64,000 nucleotides of DNA from Dyella halodurans (GCF_026283925.1 NZ_JAPDPF010000004.1:1-64000), one strand, 5' to 3'. Counted from the first letter of the stretch, positions 18,011-31,907 are shown. Translations and numbers: made by a program. The notes: a model not told the origin generated them from the sequence alone.

Positions 18011-18619
18011 TCAGTGTGCCCACAGCCACCATGCCAGCAAGGCGCCCAGGATCACCAGCGCAGCCCAGCCAATCCATTCGATGTGCTTGTGCAAGATGCG
18101 CTCCGCGCGCTCACCGAACAGGCGGATCAGCAGCGCCAGCAGCCACACGCGCTTGCCACGTCCCACGGCGATGCAGACCAGGAACGGGATGACCGGCACG
18201 CCAACGATACCCGCGGCCCAGGTGACGAACTTCATCGGCACCACCGGCTGCAGGGCGGCCAGCGCCAGCACCAACAGGAGGCCTAGCCAATGCTGGTTCA
18301 TCTGCGTGCGCAGGTTCGCCACGCCGATGTTGATCGGCGCCAGCAGATGCAGGCTCTCGAGCAGTGGCGACAGCGCCTGGAACGCCCAGTGGCCCAGCGC
18401 ATAACCCACCAGCGAACCGAGCAGGGAGAACAGCAGGCTGAGGTTGGCGTAGAAGAACGCCTTGTGACGCTTGCCGAGCATCATCGGCGCCAGCATCACT
18501 TCCGGCATGATCGGGAAGATGAACGCTTCGACGAAACTCAGCCCGCTGAGGTAATAGATAGCCTTGGGGTGGCGCGCCCACGTCAGTGCGCGCGCGTACA
18601 ACGATCCAAACAGTCGCAT
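18011..18619 (-). CDS. yqaA: YqaA/DedA-related membrane protein
   Basis: 202 residues. A conserved start (MRLFGSLYARAL...HPKAIYYLSGLSFVEAFIFPIMPEVMLAPMML) and four to five hydrophobic segments match the YqaA branch of the SNARE-associated/DedA superfamily in the inner membrane. DedA-type proteins are implicated in lipid carrier or phospholipid flipping; the role of YqaA is unknown. Its place between pcm and nlpD is conserved in Xanthomonadales. Confidence 0.88.
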   Translation of the reverse strand: MRLFGSLYARALTWARHPKAIYYLSGLSFVEAFIFPIMPEVMLAPMMLGKRHKAFFYANLSLLFSLLGSLVGYALGHWAFQALSPLLESLHLLAPINIGVANLRTQMNQHWLGLLLVLALAALQPVVPMKFVTWAAGIVGVPVIPFLVCIAVGRGKRVWLLALLIRLFGERAERILHKHIEWIGWAALVILGALLAWWLWAH

Positions 18620-18639
18620 TCAATGACTTCCGTGTGGCA

Positions 18640-19320
18640 TCAGCCGATGCCGCCGAGTAGGGGCACGAAACTGACCGCGGCCAGCTCCTCCTGGATGAAA
18701 TCGCCCTGCCCGTCCCCGCGCATGCGGATCAGCATCTGGTTACTGGGCGAACCGACCGGCGCGACCAGCACGCCGGTGGGACTGAGCTGATCGAGCAAGG
18801 CGGTGGGAATGGCATCACCCGCCGCCGTAAGAATGATGGCGTCGAACGGCGCCTCGTCGGCCCAGCCCAGCTTGCCGTCGTCATGGCGCGAGCGGATGTT
18901 GCTGAGCCCCAGCTGGCGGAAGCGTCGGCGCGCCTGACGCAGCAACTCTTCGATGCGCTCGACCGTATAGACCTGCGGCACCACCGAGGCGAGCACCACT
19001 GCCTGGTAACCCGAGCCGGTGCCGATCTCCAGCACCTTTTGCGGCACGCCGAACTCGAGCAAGGCCTCGGTCATCCGCGCCACCACCCAGGGTTGCGAGA
19101 TGGTCTGGCCATGGCCGATCGGCAGAGCGGTGTTCTCGTAGGCGCGCGAATGCAGGGCCTGATCGATGAAGTGATGGCGCGGCACGTTGCGGATCACGTC
19201 GATCACGCGCTGGTCGCGAATACCCTCTTCCTTCAACTTGGCGACCAGGCGATCGCGCGCACGTTGCGAGGTCATGCCCTCGCCCTTCAACGCAGATGGC
19301 GGCAATGGATGCACGTTCAC
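18640..19320 (-). CDS. pcm: Protein-L-isoaspartate O-methyltransferase
   Basis: 226 residues from GTG 19320. The PCMT signature includes [22 protein letters not shown], the [20 protein letters not shown] segment and SAM motif [16 protein letters not shown]. It repairs isoaspartyl residues in aged proteins. The start is uncertain: GTG 19320 or 19314 lies just after the surE stop with GAGGTGA nearby, and ATG 19275 (MTSQR) is preceded by a GGGCGAGGG sequence. Homologues I recall carry residues before MTSQR, so I kept the longer form. The frame to 19353 would overlap surE by 32 bp. Confidence 0.93.
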   Translation of the reverse strand: MNVHPLPPSALKGEGMTSQRARDRLVAKLKEEGIRDQRVIDVIRNVPRHHFIDQALHSRAYENTALPIGHGQTISQPWVVARMTEALLEFGVPQKVLEIGTGSGYQAVVLASVVPQVYTVERIEELLRQARRRFRQLGLSNIRSRHDDGKLGWADEAPFDAIILTAAGDAIPTALLDQLSPTGVLVAPVGSPSNQMLIRMRGDGQGDFIQEELAAVSFVPLLGGIG

Positions 19321-19321
19321 C

Positions 19322-20119
19322 TCACGCTGCCTTGTCGCCGACCGGCTTGTCACCGGCCATGCCTTCGGTCAATGAACTCACCCAGCTGCTGACCTTTTCC
19401 AGCGCCTGGAAGCGGGTGAGATCGACATGGATCGGCGTCACCGACACGTAGCCACGACGCACGGCATTGAAGTCGGTGCCCGGGCCAGCGTCGTCGACGT
19501 CGCCTGCGGGGCCGATCCACCAGATCGTCTTGCCGCGCGGATCGGTCTGCTTGATGCAGGGCGCCGAGCGATGACGCTTGCCCAGCCGGGTGACCTCGAA
19601 GCCACGGATGTCGTCCCACGGCAGATCGGGCACGTTGACGTTGAGGATGGTATCGGCCGGCAGCGGATCGACCAGCAGACGCTTCATCAACAACAGGACG
19701 GCGTTGGCCGCCGAGTCGTAATGCACGCCGTGGTGGTCCTTGCTGACCAGGGACACGGCGATCGCGGGCAGGCCGAGAAAGCGGCCTTCCATCGCGGCGG
19801 ATACCGTGCCGGAATAGATCACGTCGTCGCCAAGGTTCGCCGAGTTGTTGATGCCGGAAACGACGATATCCGGTTCGTAATCGAGCATCCCGGCCAGCGC
19901 CAGATGCACGCAGTCGGTCGGGGTGCCGGCGACACGGTAGTAACCGTTGTCCATGCGCGAGGCGCGAATGGGGGCATCCAGGGTAAGGGAATTGCTGGCG
20001 CCGGAGCGGTCGCGGTCCGGTGCTACCACCGTCACCTGGCCGACGGCGCCAAGGCGCTCGGCGAGCACGCGAATGCCCGGTGCATCCACGCCATCGTCGT
20101 TGGAAACCAGAACTCGCAT
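19322..20119 (-). CDS. surE: 5'/3'-nucleotidase SurE
   Basis: 265 residues from ATG 20119 ([16 protein letters not shown]). The NDDG metal-binding motif, ATPDRDRSG-type segment ([17 protein letters not shown]) and [27 protein letters not shown] are the SurE hallmarks. It dephosphorylates nucleotides and short polyphosphate in stationary phase. Upstream frame extension to 20215 has no family similarity. First gene of surE-pcm-yqaA-nlpD, divergent from the Smr gene. Confidence 0.95.
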   Translation of the reverse strand: MRVLVSNDDGVDAPGIRVLAERLGAVGQVTVVAPDRDRSGASNSLTLDAPIRASRMDNGYYRVAGTPTDCVHLALAGMLDYEPDIVVSGINNSANLGDDVIYSGTVSAAMEGRFLGLPAIAVSLVSKDHHGVHYDSAANAVLLLMKRLLVDPLPADTILNVNVPDLPWDDIRGFEVTRLGKRHRSAPCIKQTDPRGKTIWWIGPAGDVDDAGPGTDFNAVRRGYVSVTPIHVDLTRFQALEKVSSWVSSLTEGMAGDKPVGDKAA

Positions 20120-20331
20120 GATGATCCGTTCAGAGCCAATCGCAGGGCGCCGCGCTGAGCGGCGACGCAATCCTGATGAAGCCTGAAGTCTACCGGAGCG
20201 GCGCGGCGGTTTCACATCGCTACGCCGGTATTCGGGCGCTCCGTCACCCGTGCCCGCAGCCAGGACTGGCGGGCGCCGGCTCAGCGGATGGCGCGACGCC
20301 GCGCCTCGACGGCTGCATTAGGATGGGAGCG

Positions 20332-20877
20332 ATGAAACGCCGCCCTCCTGCCCCGGTTTCCGACGACGACGCCCAGCTGTTCCGCGAGGCGATTGGCGAC
20401 GTGCGTCAGTTCGATCCGGTGGCCCCCGCCCCTTCCGCACCCAAGCCCGAACCCCATCCGCACATGCTGGAAGCCGACGAGGCTGCGGTCCCGGGCGAGT
20501 TGCTGGACATGGCCTTTGATCCGAGCCTGATCGAGGTCGGCGAAGAACTCAGCTATCTGCGCGACGGCTATCCACCCAAGCTTCTTCGGCAGCTCAAGCG
20601 TGGTCAGTACAGCATCCAGGACGAGATCGATCTGCATCAGATGAATGCGGCAGCGGCCCAGGCCACCATCGTGGACTTCCTGGCCGAGGCAAAACAGCAC
20701 GGCTTTCGCTGCGTTCGCATCGTGCACGGCAAGGGACTGCGCTCGCGCGCCAGCGGCCCGGTGCTGAAGGCGTTGACTGACCGCATGCTGCGTCGGCGCG
20801 ATGACGTGATCGCGTTTGCGTCGGCGCGACCGATGCAAGGCGGGACGGGGGCGGTCGTGGTGTTGTTGAAGAGCTAG
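20332..20877 (+). CDS. Smr-domain protein (SmrA-like)
   Basis: 181 residues from ATG 20332, preceded by GGATGGGAGC. The C-terminal Smr domain (from about residue 98: EIDLHQMNAAAAQATIVDFLAEAKQHGFRCVRIVHGKGLRSRASGPVLK) carries the DLHG-like (here DLHQM) and HGKG motifs of Smr nucleases. The N-terminal half is a low-similarity linker. Standalone small Smr proteins are presumed nucleases, with some members acting on stalled ribosomes; the substrate here is unknown. The frame opening at 20176 is not preferred. Confidence 0.88.
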   Translation: MKRRPPAPVSDDDAQLFREAIGDVRQFDPVAPAPSAPKPEPHPHMLEADEAAVPGELLDMAFDPSLIEVGEELSYLRDGYPPKLLRQLKRGQYSIQDEIDLHQMNAAAAQATIVDFLAEAKQHGFRCVRIVHGKGLRSRASGPVLKALTDRMLRRRDDVIAFASARPMQGGTGAVVVLLKS

Positions 20878-20889
20878 CCGCCGCGCTTA

Positions 20890-21052
20890 CTCCCTCTCCC
20901 CTCCGGGGAGAGGGTTGGGGTGAGGGGCCAATCTTCCGATAAGGCCACCGCAGAGCGAGCTTGATTGAAGCGTTCCCGCAAGCACTCGCCCTTTACCCCC
21001 TGTTGGGGGCTCACCTCGGTCCTCTCCCCTTGGGGGAGAGGAAGAAAGCAGG
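20890..21052. repeat. CTCTCCCC/GGGGAGAG repeat pair, copy A
   Basis: A hairpin CCCTCTCCCC...GGGGAGAGGG followed by TTGGGGTGAGGGGCC, then about 60 bases and CGCCCTTTACCCCC...CTCACC...CCTCTCCCC...GGGGGAGAGG. It lies between the convergent ends of the Smr gene and truD. The same two modules occur at 37863-38040, and the CTCTCCCC module recurs at the outer ends of the large palindrome. Confidence 0.8.
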
Positions 21053-21054
21053 CG

Positions 21055-22071
21055 CTAGCCCGTCGTCGCCAACTCCCGCACCACCGTCGTCGCATAAGCA
21101 CCCGCCGGCAGCTCGAAGCTCAGCTCCAGCGATTCGCGGTCCAGCCAGCGCCAGGCCAGGTTTTGCGGAATCATCCGCAACGGTCGGCGCTCCTGGTCCA
21201 TCCGCGCGCCAACCAGCCCTTCGGCGAGGTCCGCATGCGCGGCGGCAATCGCCTCTTCCAGCGCACCGGCATCTGCCTTGGCCGGCGTTTCGCCGCGGCC
21301 CCACAAGGGACCGGAGGGATGGATATCCCCGCGTGCAAGCCGCTCCGACAAAGTGGCGTCGAAGGGCTCGGGACCAAACCAAGAGCGCGAACCCGCCAGC
21401 GACCAGATCTCGCCTTCCATCGGGCTATCCCAGGCCCCTTGCTCGACGCGCGCCGCCAATACTGCATTGAAAATATGCGAACGCGCCGCCGACAACAGGA
21501 ACGAGCGCTTGTCGCGATCGACCCGGCGCCCGGCAAACATGGCACGCGCCTGCGCCACGTTGCTGCCCTCGCGTCCGAAGCGCTGCTCACCGAAGTAATT
21601 GGGCACGCCGCGCTGTGCGATCTGCTTCAACACGTGTTCGGCCACGCCGGCCTCGCCCTGCACCTGGCGTAGCACCAGTACAAAGCGATTCCCGCGCAGC
21701 GCACCGCGCTTGAGCTTGCGCGAATGGCGCGTCGCGGCCAGCACTTTCACTTCCGCATGCGGGAACGCGGACCAGTCCGGATCGGGACGCCCCGGCAATT
21801 GCACGGAGAAGGTCTGGCGGGTGACTGCGTGTCGGTCCTTCAAGCCCGCATAGCCCACGCTCAAGGGCGGCACTTCGGCATAACGTGCCAGCTCGCGCGC
21901 CACCCAATCGGTATTGGCGCCGCGCTTTTCGACCCACAACAGCGCGTGCTCGCCCTCGCCGTCCGCGTCGTAACCGAGGATTTCTTCCACCTGGAAGTCC
22001 TCCGGCTCGCTGCGCAGCACGGCGGAGAGCGGCGGGTTGCCATAGGCATAGGGCAATTCAAGATCGGACAT
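21055..22071 (-). CDS. truD: tRNA pseudouridine(13) synthase TruD
   Basis: 338 residues. The N-terminus (LPYAYGNPPLSAVLRSEPEDFQVEEILG), catalytic Asp segment SVGYAGLKDRHAVTRQTFSV, and NYFGEQRFGREGSNVAQA are diagnostic. It converts U13 of tRNA-Glu to pseudouridine. Downstream of ispF with a 126-base gap, same strand, as in other gammaproteobacteria. Confidence 0.96.
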   Translation of the reverse strand: MSDLELPYAYGNPPLSAVLRSEPEDFQVEEILGYDADGEGEHALLWVEKRGANTDWVARELARYAEVPPLSVGYAGLKDRHAVTRQTFSVQLPGRPDPDWSAFPHAEVKVLAATRHSRKLKRGALRGNRFVLVLRQVQGEAGVAEHVLKQIAQRGVPNYFGEQRFGREGSNVAQARAMFAGRRVDRDKRSFLLSAARSHIFNAVLAARVEQGAWDSPMEGEIWSLAGSRSWFGPEPFDATLSERLARGDIHPSGPLWGRGETPAKADAGALEEAIAAAHADLAEGLVGARMDQERRPLRMIPQNLAWRWLDRESLELSFELPAGAYATTVVRELATTG

Positions 22072-22197
22072 GGGACTCCGCCGGGGTCGCCGGCTGCGTG
22101 AAAACAGTGAGCGGCAGCGCGATGGCGCCTGCCGGAGGCATTACATCAAGCTCGGCGTGGCGAGTCCGAGAAGGCCAAACCAGCGCGAGCGGCTAGC

Positions 22198-22674
22198 TCA
22201 CGCCAGGGTCAACAACACGCAGGCCTGTGCCGCGATGCCTTCGCCGCGCCCGGTAAAACCGAGCTTTTCCGTGGTGGTCGCCTTGATGCTGATACGACCG
22301 ATCTCGCAGCCTAGCTCTGCTGCCACGCATTCGCGCATGGCCTGGGCGTGGGGGCCGACCTTGGGCGCTTCGCAGATCACCGTGACATCGGCGTTGCCCA
22401 GTGCATAGCCCTGCTCACGCATCAGCCTGGCCGCATGCTGGAGGAAGATCCGGCTGTTCGCGTTGCGCCACTGCGCCTGCGTGGGGGGAAAGTGCCGGCC
22501 GATATCCCCCAGAGCCAGCGCACCGAAGATGGCGTCGCACAGCGCGTGGATCACCACGTCGCCGTCGGAATGGGCGATCAGGCCATGGTCATGCGGCACG
22601 CGTACGCCACCGAGCATGACGTGGTCGCCTTCGCCGAAGGTGTGCACGTCGAAGCCTTGGCCAATTCGCATCAT
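22198..22674 (-). CDS. ispF: 2-C-methyl-D-erythritol 2,4-cyclodiphosphate synthase
   Basis: 158 residues (ATG 22674, or 22671). [10 protein letters not shown] and [27 protein letters not shown] give the metal and substrate ligands; [19 protein letters not shown] is the family C-terminus. It catalyses the fifth step of the MEP isoprenoid pathway, directly after IspD/IspE. It lies 11 bases after ispD. Confidence 0.96.
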   Translation of the reverse strand: MMRIGQGFDVHTFGEGDHVMLGGVRVPHDHGLIAHSDGDVVIHALCDAIFGALALGDIGRHFPPTQAQWRNANSRIFLQHAARLMREQGYALGNADVTVICEAPKVGPHAQAMRECVAAELGCEIGRISIKATTTEKLGFTGRGEGIAAQACVLLTLA

Positions 22675-22685
22675 GATGCTGATCC

Positions 22686-23375
22686 TTACACGGTTCTTGG
22701 CAGCAGGAACTCGGCCAGCGCAAAGTCCGCGGCCGTCGTCACCTTGAGATTGTCCTCGGCGCCTTCGACCAGCAACGGCGCGAAGCCCGTGCGCTCCATG
22801 GCCATGGCCTCATCGCTGACGGTGACGCCGGCCTGGCTGGCGGAGAGCAAAGCGGCCGACAGCTCGGCACGCCGGAACATCTGCGGCGTGAACGCACGCC
22901 AGCGCTGGTCGCGCGGCTCGGTGACCTGGCTACGTCCGTCGGCATCCGCGCGCTTGAGCGTATCGCGCAGCGGTGCACCCAGCAGTCCACCGCCGGCCGG
23001 CACCGCCAGCTCGATCAAACGACTGATATCCGCGCGACGCACGCAAGGCCGCGCGGCATCGTGCACCAGCACAAAGGCGTCATCTGTCACGCTGGCAGGT
23101 AGCGCACGCAAGCCTGCAAGTACCGAATCGCAGCGTTCTGCCCCACCGAGGGTGGTCAGCACGGGCTTGCCATTGAGTTGATCGAGCCCAGGCCAGTGCG
23201 GGTCACCGGCACCAAGCACGATCATCAAGCCCGCAATCGACGGATGCGCGGAAAGCCGCTGCAACGTATGCAGGATCAACGGCTGGCCCGCCAGCGGGAG
23301 ATATTGCTTGGGGACATCGCCACCGACACGGGCGCCTCGCCCCGCCGCAGGCACCACACACCACAGGGGCACCAT
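22686..23375 (-). CDS. ispD: 2-C-methyl-D-erythritol 4-phosphate cytidylyltransferase
   Basis: 229 residues. The nucleotide-binding start [35 protein letters not shown] and the [11 protein letters not shown] and VTDEAM-type ([12 protein letters not shown]) motifs define IspD. It makes CDP-ME from MEP and CTP, third step of the MEP pathway. Starts 2 bases after the ftsB stop; ispD-ispF follow ftsB, as in E. coli. Confidence 0.96.
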   Translation of the reverse strand: MVPLWCVVPAAGRGARVGGDVPKQYLPLAGQPLILHTLQRLSAHPSIAGLMIVLGAGDPHWPGLDQLNGKPVLTTLGGAERCDSVLAGLRALPASVTDDAFVLVHDAARPCVRRADISRLIELAVPAGGGLLGAPLRDTLKRADADGRSQVTEPRDQRWRAFTPQMFRRAELSAALLSASQAGVTVSDEAMAMERTGFAPLLVEGAEDNLKVTTAADFALAEFLLPRTV

Positions 23376-23377
23376 GC

Positions 23378-23704
23378 TCAGTGTCCGCCAGTGGAAGCGG
23401 CTGCAGCGGGTGCCGCCGTGGCACCCGGCTTCTCGACGACCTGGTAGAACGTCTCGCCCGGCTTGATCAGGCCCAGCTCGGCACGGGCGCGCGCCTCGAC
23501 CGCCTGGTCGCCATGCTTGAGGTCGTCCACGTCGGCGCCCAGCGCCTGGTTGCGCTGGGTCAGCTTGTCGTTGTCCTCGCCTTGCTTCTTCACCGCGGCG
23601 CGCAGGGTTTCCACCTCATGCACGCCGCCGTTGCTGCCGCTCCACAGTTTCATCTGCAGAGCGATCAGCAAGATCAGAAGGATCAGGGCGACCCAGCGCA
23701 GCAT
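23378..23704 (-). CDS. ftsB: Cell division protein FtsB
   Basis: 108 residues. A single N-terminal membrane segment (about 3-17), then a coiled coil (VHEVETLRAAVKKQGEDNDKLTQRNQALGADVDDLKHGDQAVEARARAELGLIKPGETFYQVV) with the family GLIKPGETFYQ ending. It links FtsL and FtsQ in the divisome. It starts right after the eno stop, in the conserved pyrG-kdsA-eno-ftsB-ispD order. Confidence 0.94.
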   Translation of the reverse strand: MLRWVALILLILLIALQMKLWSGSNGGVHEVETLRAAVKKQGEDNDKLTQRNQALGADVDDLKHGDQAVEARARAELGLIKPGETFYQVVEKPGATAAPAAAASTGGH

Positions 23705-23705
23705 G

Positions 23706-25058
<1,353 letters not shown>

Positions 25059-25110
25059 TTATCCTGCCTGATACGCGGGGGATTCGCTTCATTCGCCTCC
25101 CCCCGGTGGC

Positions 25111-27695
<2,585 letters not shown>

Positions 27696-27731
27696 TCAAC
27701 TTGGGAGGCGCAGGAGCTGCGCCTCCCCTCA

Positions 27732-27843
27732 CCGTCATTCGGGCGCAGGCCGGAGTCCAGCGCCTTCCCACGCGCCCAGGAAAGGCGCTGGAAGACCAGC
27801 TTCGCTGTTGTAAAACGCCTCCAGCATTCGCTGGAATGACGGG
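27732..27843. repeat. Inverted repeat with CGTCATTC/GAATGACG ends
   Basis: Outer arms CCGTCATTC (27732-27740) and GAATGACGG (27835-27843), inner arms CCAGCGCCTT and AAGGCGCTGG (about 27767-27791), and CCAGC/GCTGG pairs further in. It lies in the 283-base gap between pyrG and cyoD, which otherwise holds no gene. It is similar in style to the GTCATTCC repeats of other proteobacteria. Confidence 0.65.
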
Positions 27844-27862
27844 AAGGTAGACCGGGGCGAGA

Positions 27863-27884
27863 CCGGGCCCAGTGGCCCGGCCAA
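27863..27884 (-). terminator. Possible terminator hairpin after cyoD
   Basis: CCGGGCC/GGCCCGG stem 11-32 bases after the cyoD stop on the minus strand. No T-run follows, so it may be only an mRNA-stabilising hairpin. Confidence 0.35.
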
Positions 27885-27894
27885 GAGCTCCCGT

Positions 27895-28272
27895 TTACTC
27901 CACCGGCATCATCTGCGACGTCGGATGCATCATGTTCTCGTTCATGTTGTGCAGCACCCACAGCGAGCCGACCACCACGATGGCCAGGATCAGCAGGGTG
28001 AACAACATGATGCTGAGGTTGCCGCGCTGCGACGGCGAGGTGCCCATGTGCAGGAAGCACACCAGCTGCACCAGCAACTGGGCCACGCCGAAGACCACGA
28101 TGCCCGGCATCATCAGCTCATGCGGCACCAGGCCGCTCATCACGACGCCGAACGAGGCCAGGGTCAGCACCACCGACAGGGCAAAGCCGACCAGGTAGGA
28201 CCGGGTGCTGCCGTGGTCGGCGTGGGCGGCCTCGTGATGGGCCGCGTCATGGGAAGAGTGAGCGCCGGCCAT
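27895..28272 (-). CDS. cyoD: Cytochrome o ubiquinol oxidase subunit IV
   Basis: 125 residues with three membrane segments after a His-rich N-terminus ([21 protein letters not shown]). The pattern SYLVGFALSVVLTLASFGVV...FLHMGTSPSQRGNLSIMLFT is that of CyoD, which helps assemble subunit I. It abuts cyoC at its start and is the last gene of the operon; a cyoE heme O synthase gene does not follow. Confidence 0.95.
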   Translation of the reverse strand: MAGAHSSHDAAHHEAAHADHGSTRSYLVGFALSVVLTLASFGVVMSGLVPHELMMPGIVVFGVAQLLVQLVCFLHMGTSPSQRGNLSIMLFTLLILAIVVVGSLWVLHNMNENMMHPTSQMMPVE

Positions 28273-28904
28273 CAGATGGCTCCCCGCAGGTAGACGAAGG
28301 TAAACACGCAGATCCAGACGATATCCAGGAAGTGCCAGAACAGGCTGAGGCAGGACAGCCGGCGACGGGTCGCGTCGGTGAGGCCGAAGCGGCGCATCTG
28401 GTCCATCATCACCACCAGCCAGATCAGGCCGCAGGTCACGTGCAGGCCGTGGGTGCCGACCAGGGTGAAGTAGGACGACAGGAAGGCGCTGCGACTCGGA
28501 CCCGCCCCTTCATGGATCAGGTGGGCGAACTCATAGACCTCCATGGCGATGAAGCCGGCGCCGAACAAAAAGGTCACCGCCAGCCAGGCGATCACCTGGT
28601 TGCGCCGGCCGGCATGCATATTGAGCATGGCCATGCCGAAGGTGACGCTGCTGATCAGCAGCAGCATGGTCTCGCCCAGCACGTAGGGCAGCTCGAACAG
28701 CTCCTTGCCGCTCGGGCCGCCGGCGGTGGCATGGGCCAGCACGATGAAGGTGGCGAACAGCGCCGAGAAGATCAGGCAGTCGCTCATCAGGTAGATCCAG
28801 AACCCCAGCAGGGTCTTGGATCCGTCGTCGTGATGGTGGACGTGCCCGCCGTGGGAGACGTCCTCGAAGGCGCCGTGGGTGGCGCTTAGTGCGGTGCTGC
28901 CCAT
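28272..28904 (-). CDS. cyoC: Cytochrome o ubiquinol oxidase subunit III
   Basis: 210 residues, five membrane segments. [25 protein letters not shown], the [16 protein letters not shown] stretch, and [18 protein letters not shown] mark the heme-copper oxidase subunit III family. It has a His-rich start ([11 protein letters not shown]). Co-directional with cyoB (3-base gap) and cyoD (1-base overlap). Confidence 0.96.
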   Translation of the reverse strand: MGSTALSATHGAFEDVSHGGHVHHHDDGSKTLLGFWIYLMSDCLIFSALFATFIVLAHATAGGPSGKELFELPYVLGETMLLLISSVTFGMAMLNMHAGRRNQVIAWLAVTFLFGAGFIAMEVYEFAHLIHEGAGPSRSAFLSSYFTLVGTHGLHVTCGLIWLVVMMDQMRRFGLTDATRRRLSCLSLFWHFLDIVWICVFTFVYLRGAI

Positions 28905-28907
28905 GGG

Positions 28908-30929
28908 TTAAGCCACCTTCTGGCGCGAGGGTGCCACCGGCACGACCTGCGTGGTGTGGAGCTGCTGCAGCTTCGCCAGGCGCGAACGCTCAAGCTTCTC
29001 GACCTCGGCCGCCGGCACCCAGTAATCGACATCCTGGTCGTAGGCGCGGGCAATGAAGGAACCGATCATGCCGAGTAGGCCAATCGCCGCCAGCCACCAG
29101 ATGTGCCAGACCAAGGCGAAGCCCAGGACCGTACCGAACGCGCCCATGTAAACACCGACGCCGGTATTGCGGGGCATGTGAATGTCTTCGTACTTGGCAG
29201 GCTGCACGTAAGCGACTCCGTTTTGTTTGTCTTCCCAGAACTGGTCCAGCTCGGCGATCCGCGGTACCAGGGCGAAGTTGTAGAAAGGTGCGGGCGAGCT
29301 GATCGACCATTCCAGGGTGCGGCCACCCCACGGGTCGCCGCTGGGATCGGTGAGCTTCTTGCGGTCGCGCACGCTGACGTAGAGCTGCAGCACGGTGAAG
29401 AAGATGCCCATGGCGATAATCACGGCGCCGACCAGGGCCACCACCAGGTAGGGCCGCCACTCGGGGTTGGCGTAATGGTTCATGCGGCGCGTCATGCCCT
29501 TGAGGCCAAGGATGTACAGCGGCACGAAGGCGACGTAGAAGCCGACCAGCCAGCACCAGAACGACGCCTTGCCCCAGCGCTCGTTGAGGCGGAAGCCGAA
29601 TGCCTTCGGGAACCAGAAGTTGATCGCGGCCATGCAGCCGAACACCACGCCGCCGATGATCACGTTATGGAAGTGCGCGATCAGGAAGACGCTGTTGTGC
29701 AGCACGAAGTCCGCGCCTGGCACCGCCATCAGCACGCCGGTGACACCGCCAACCACGAAGGTGATCATGAAGCCGATCGTCCACAGCATCGGCACGGACA
29801 TCTCCACGCGGCCGCGATACATGGTGAACAACCAGTTGAACAGCTTCACGCCGGTGGGCACCGAGATGATCATCGTCATGATGCCGAAGAAGGCATTGAC
29901 GTTCGCGCCCGAGCCCATGGTGAAGAAGTGGTGCAGCCACACCAGGAAGGACAGCACGCCGATTGCTGCGGTGGCATAGACCATCGAGGTGTAGCCGAAC
30001 AACGGCTTCTTCGAGAACGTGGCGACGATTTCCGAGTACGCGCCAAAGCACGGCAGCACCAGGATGTAGACCTCGGGGTGGCCCCAGATCCAGATCAGGT
30101 TCACGTACATCATGGCGTTGCCGCCAAGCGTATTGGTGAAGAAGTGCATGTCGAGGTAACGATCGGCGGTCAGCAACACCAGGGTCACCGTCAGGATCGG
30201 GAACGCCGCCACGATCAGGATGTTGGTGATCAGCGCGGTCCAGGTGAACACCGGCATCTTCATCATGCTCATGCCGGGAGCACGCATCTTCATGATGGTG
30301 ACGATGAAGTTGATGCCGCTCAGCGTGGTGCCCAGGCCCGACAGCTGCAGCGCCCAGATGTAGTAGTCCACGCCAACGGTTGGACTGTATTCGAGGCCCG
30401 ACAGCGGCGGATACGCCAGCCAGCCGGTCGCCGCGAAATCGCCGACGAACATCGACATCATCACCAGCACCATGCCCGACACGAACAGCCAGAAGCTCAG
30501 CGAGTTCAGGAACGGATAGGCAACGTCGCGCGCACCGATCTGCAGCGGCACCACCAGGTTCATCAGGCCGGTGATCAACGGCATCGCCACGAAGAAGATC
30601 ATGATCACGCCGTGCGCGGTGAAGATCTGGTCGTAGTGGTGCGGCGGCAGGTAGCCGGCCGCATCGGCCGAGGCCATGGCCTGCTGGGCGCGCATCATGA
30701 TGGCGTCGGCGAAGCCGCGCAGCAGCATGACCAGGGCAACGATGACGTACATCACGCCGATCTTCTTGTGGTCCACGGTGGTGAACCACTCGGACCACAG
30801 GTAGCCCCACATGCGCATGCGGGTGAGCAGGACCAGCAGGCCCAGTCCGCCGAGCAGCACCGCGGCGAGGGTGCCCATGATGATCGGCTCTTGGAACGGA
30901 ATCGCCTCTAGGGTGAGCTTTCCAAACAT
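28908..30929 (-). CDS. cyoB: Cytochrome o ubiquinol oxidase subunit I
   Basis: 673 residues with about 15 membrane segments. The heme-copper core contains [21 protein letters not shown] (CuB His and its Tyr cross-link region), LHHFFTMG, and HFHNVIIGG for the heme ligands. It reduces O2 with ubiquinol and pumps protons (bo3-type). The C-terminal extension is usual for CyoB. Gene spacing is 3 bases on each side. Confidence 0.97.
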   Translation of the reverse strand: MFGKLTLEAIPFQEPIIMGTLAAVLLGGLGLLVLLTRMRMWGYLWSEWFTTVDHKKIGVMYVIVALVMLLRGFADAIMMRAQQAMASADAAGYLPPHHYDQIFTAHGVIMIFFVAMPLITGLMNLVVPLQIGARDVAYPFLNSLSFWLFVSGMVLVMMSMFVGDFAATGWLAYPPLSGLEYSPTVGVDYYIWALQLSGLGTTLSGINFIVTIMKMRAPGMSMMKMPVFTWTALITNILIVAAFPILTVTLVLLTADRYLDMHFFTNTLGGNAMMYVNLIWIWGHPEVYILVLPCFGAYSEIVATFSKKPLFGYTSMVYATAAIGVLSFLVWLHHFFTMGSGANVNAFFGIMTMIISVPTGVKLFNWLFTMYRGRVEMSVPMLWTIGFMITFVVGGVTGVLMAVPGADFVLHNSVFLIAHFHNVIIGGVVFGCMAAINFWFPKAFGFRLNERWGKASFWCWLVGFYVAFVPLYILGLKGMTRRMNHYANPEWRPYLVVALVGAVIIAMGIFFTVLQLYVSVRDRKKLTDPSGDPWGGRTLEWSISSPAPFYNFALVPRIAELDQFWEDKQNGVAYVQPAKYEDIHMPRNTGVGVYMGAFGTVLGFALVWHIWWLAAIGLLGMIGSFIARAYDQDVDYWVPAAEVEKLERSRLAKLQQLHTTQVVPVAPSRQKVA

Positions 30930-30932
30930 GGC

Positions 30933-31907
30933 TTACTTCTCTGCCTTTGCCGCGGTGATGGGCGAGGACATCGCGTCCCCGTCCGCGTGGTGATGCATGT
31001 CCATCGACATGGCCTCGTGGGACATGCCTTCGTGTGGCGGGCCTTCGTGCGGCAGGCCTTCGTGCTGCATGCCATCCATGTATTTGTTGAGGACCTTGCC
31101 AAAGAGGCCCGGCGCGACGCTGCCGTAATAGGCCACCGGCACCTTCATGCTCTTCTGCGCCAACGCCTGGTAGGTCTCGTCATTGAGCACGACCGGCGTG
31201 GCCTTGGCCTTGGCGATCCAGTCCTTGAAGCCGTCCTGCGAGGTGGCGATGGCCTGGAAGTGCATGTCCGAGAAACCCTCGCCGCTGTAATTGGACGACA
31301 GGCCCGCATAGCTGCCCGGCTCACGCGCGATCAGGTGCAGCTTCGTCTCCATGCCGGCCATCGCGTAGATCTGGCTGCCCAGCTGGGGAATGAAGAACGC
31401 ATTCATCACCGAGTCGGAGGTGATCTGGAAATTCACCGGCACGTCGGTCGGGAAGGCGATCTCGTTGACCGTGGCGACGCCGTAGTCCGGATAGACGAAC
31501 AGCCACTTCCAGTCCAACGCCACCACCTGGATGGTCACCGGCTTGGCGTTGGACTCCAGCGGCTTGTACGGATCGAGCGTATGCGAGCTGCGCCAGGTAA
31601 TCACCGCGAGGATCGCGATGATGATGGCGGGGATGGTCCACACCACCACTTCGATCCTGGTCGAGTGCGCCCAGGTCGGCGCGTAGGTGGCGTTCTTGTT
31701 GGATGCGCGATAGCGCCAGGCGAACGCCAGGACCATCACGATCACCGGAATCGCCACGATGGCCATCAGGCCGAGCGCGATCAGGATGAGGGACTTCTCA
31801 TCGGCTCCGATATCGCCCTTCGGATTGAGAACTTCCATGTTGCAGCCGCTAAGGAACACGGCGGCGCCAACGCTTGCATAGCGCAAGCGCGAGAGAAGAG
31901 CATGCAT
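30933..31907 (-). CDS. cyoA: Cytochrome o ubiquinol oxidase subunit II, with His/Met-rich tail
   Basis: 324 residues from ATG 31907. Lipoprotein-type signal with FLSGC near residue 20, two membrane helices, then the cupredoxin-like domain (VALDWKWLFVYPDYGVATVNEIAFP, VMNAFFIPQLGSQIYAMAGM) lacking CuA ligands, as in quinol oxidases. After the usual end, about 40 residues are rich in His and Met with a repeated HEG unit (LPHEG, PPHEG, MSHEA, then MSMDMHHH). Such tails often bind copper; that is an inference. A longer frame to 32264 runs into repeat sequence and is not used. Confidence 0.95.
   Translation of the reverse strand: MHALLSRLRYASVGAAVFLSGCNMEVLNPKGDIGADEKSLILIALGLMAIVAIPVIVMVLAFAWRYRASNKNATYAPTWAHSTRIEVVVWTIPAIIIAILAVITWRSSHTLDPYKPLESNAKPVTIQVVALDWKWLFVYPDYGVATVNEIAFPTDVPVNFQITSDSVMNAFFIPQLGSQIYAMAGMETKLHLIAREPGSYAGLSSNYSGEGFSDMHFQAIATSQDGFKDWIAKAKATPVVLNDETYQALAQKSMKVPVAYYGSVAPGLFGKVLNKYMDGMQHEGLPHEGPPHEGMSHEAMSMDMHHHADGDAMSSPITAAKAEK

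Noticed and set aside
28332..30911. Long plus-strand frames opposite cyoC and cyoB
   Set aside because: His- and Asp-rich translations mirror the codons of the oxidase genes; no domain or start signal.
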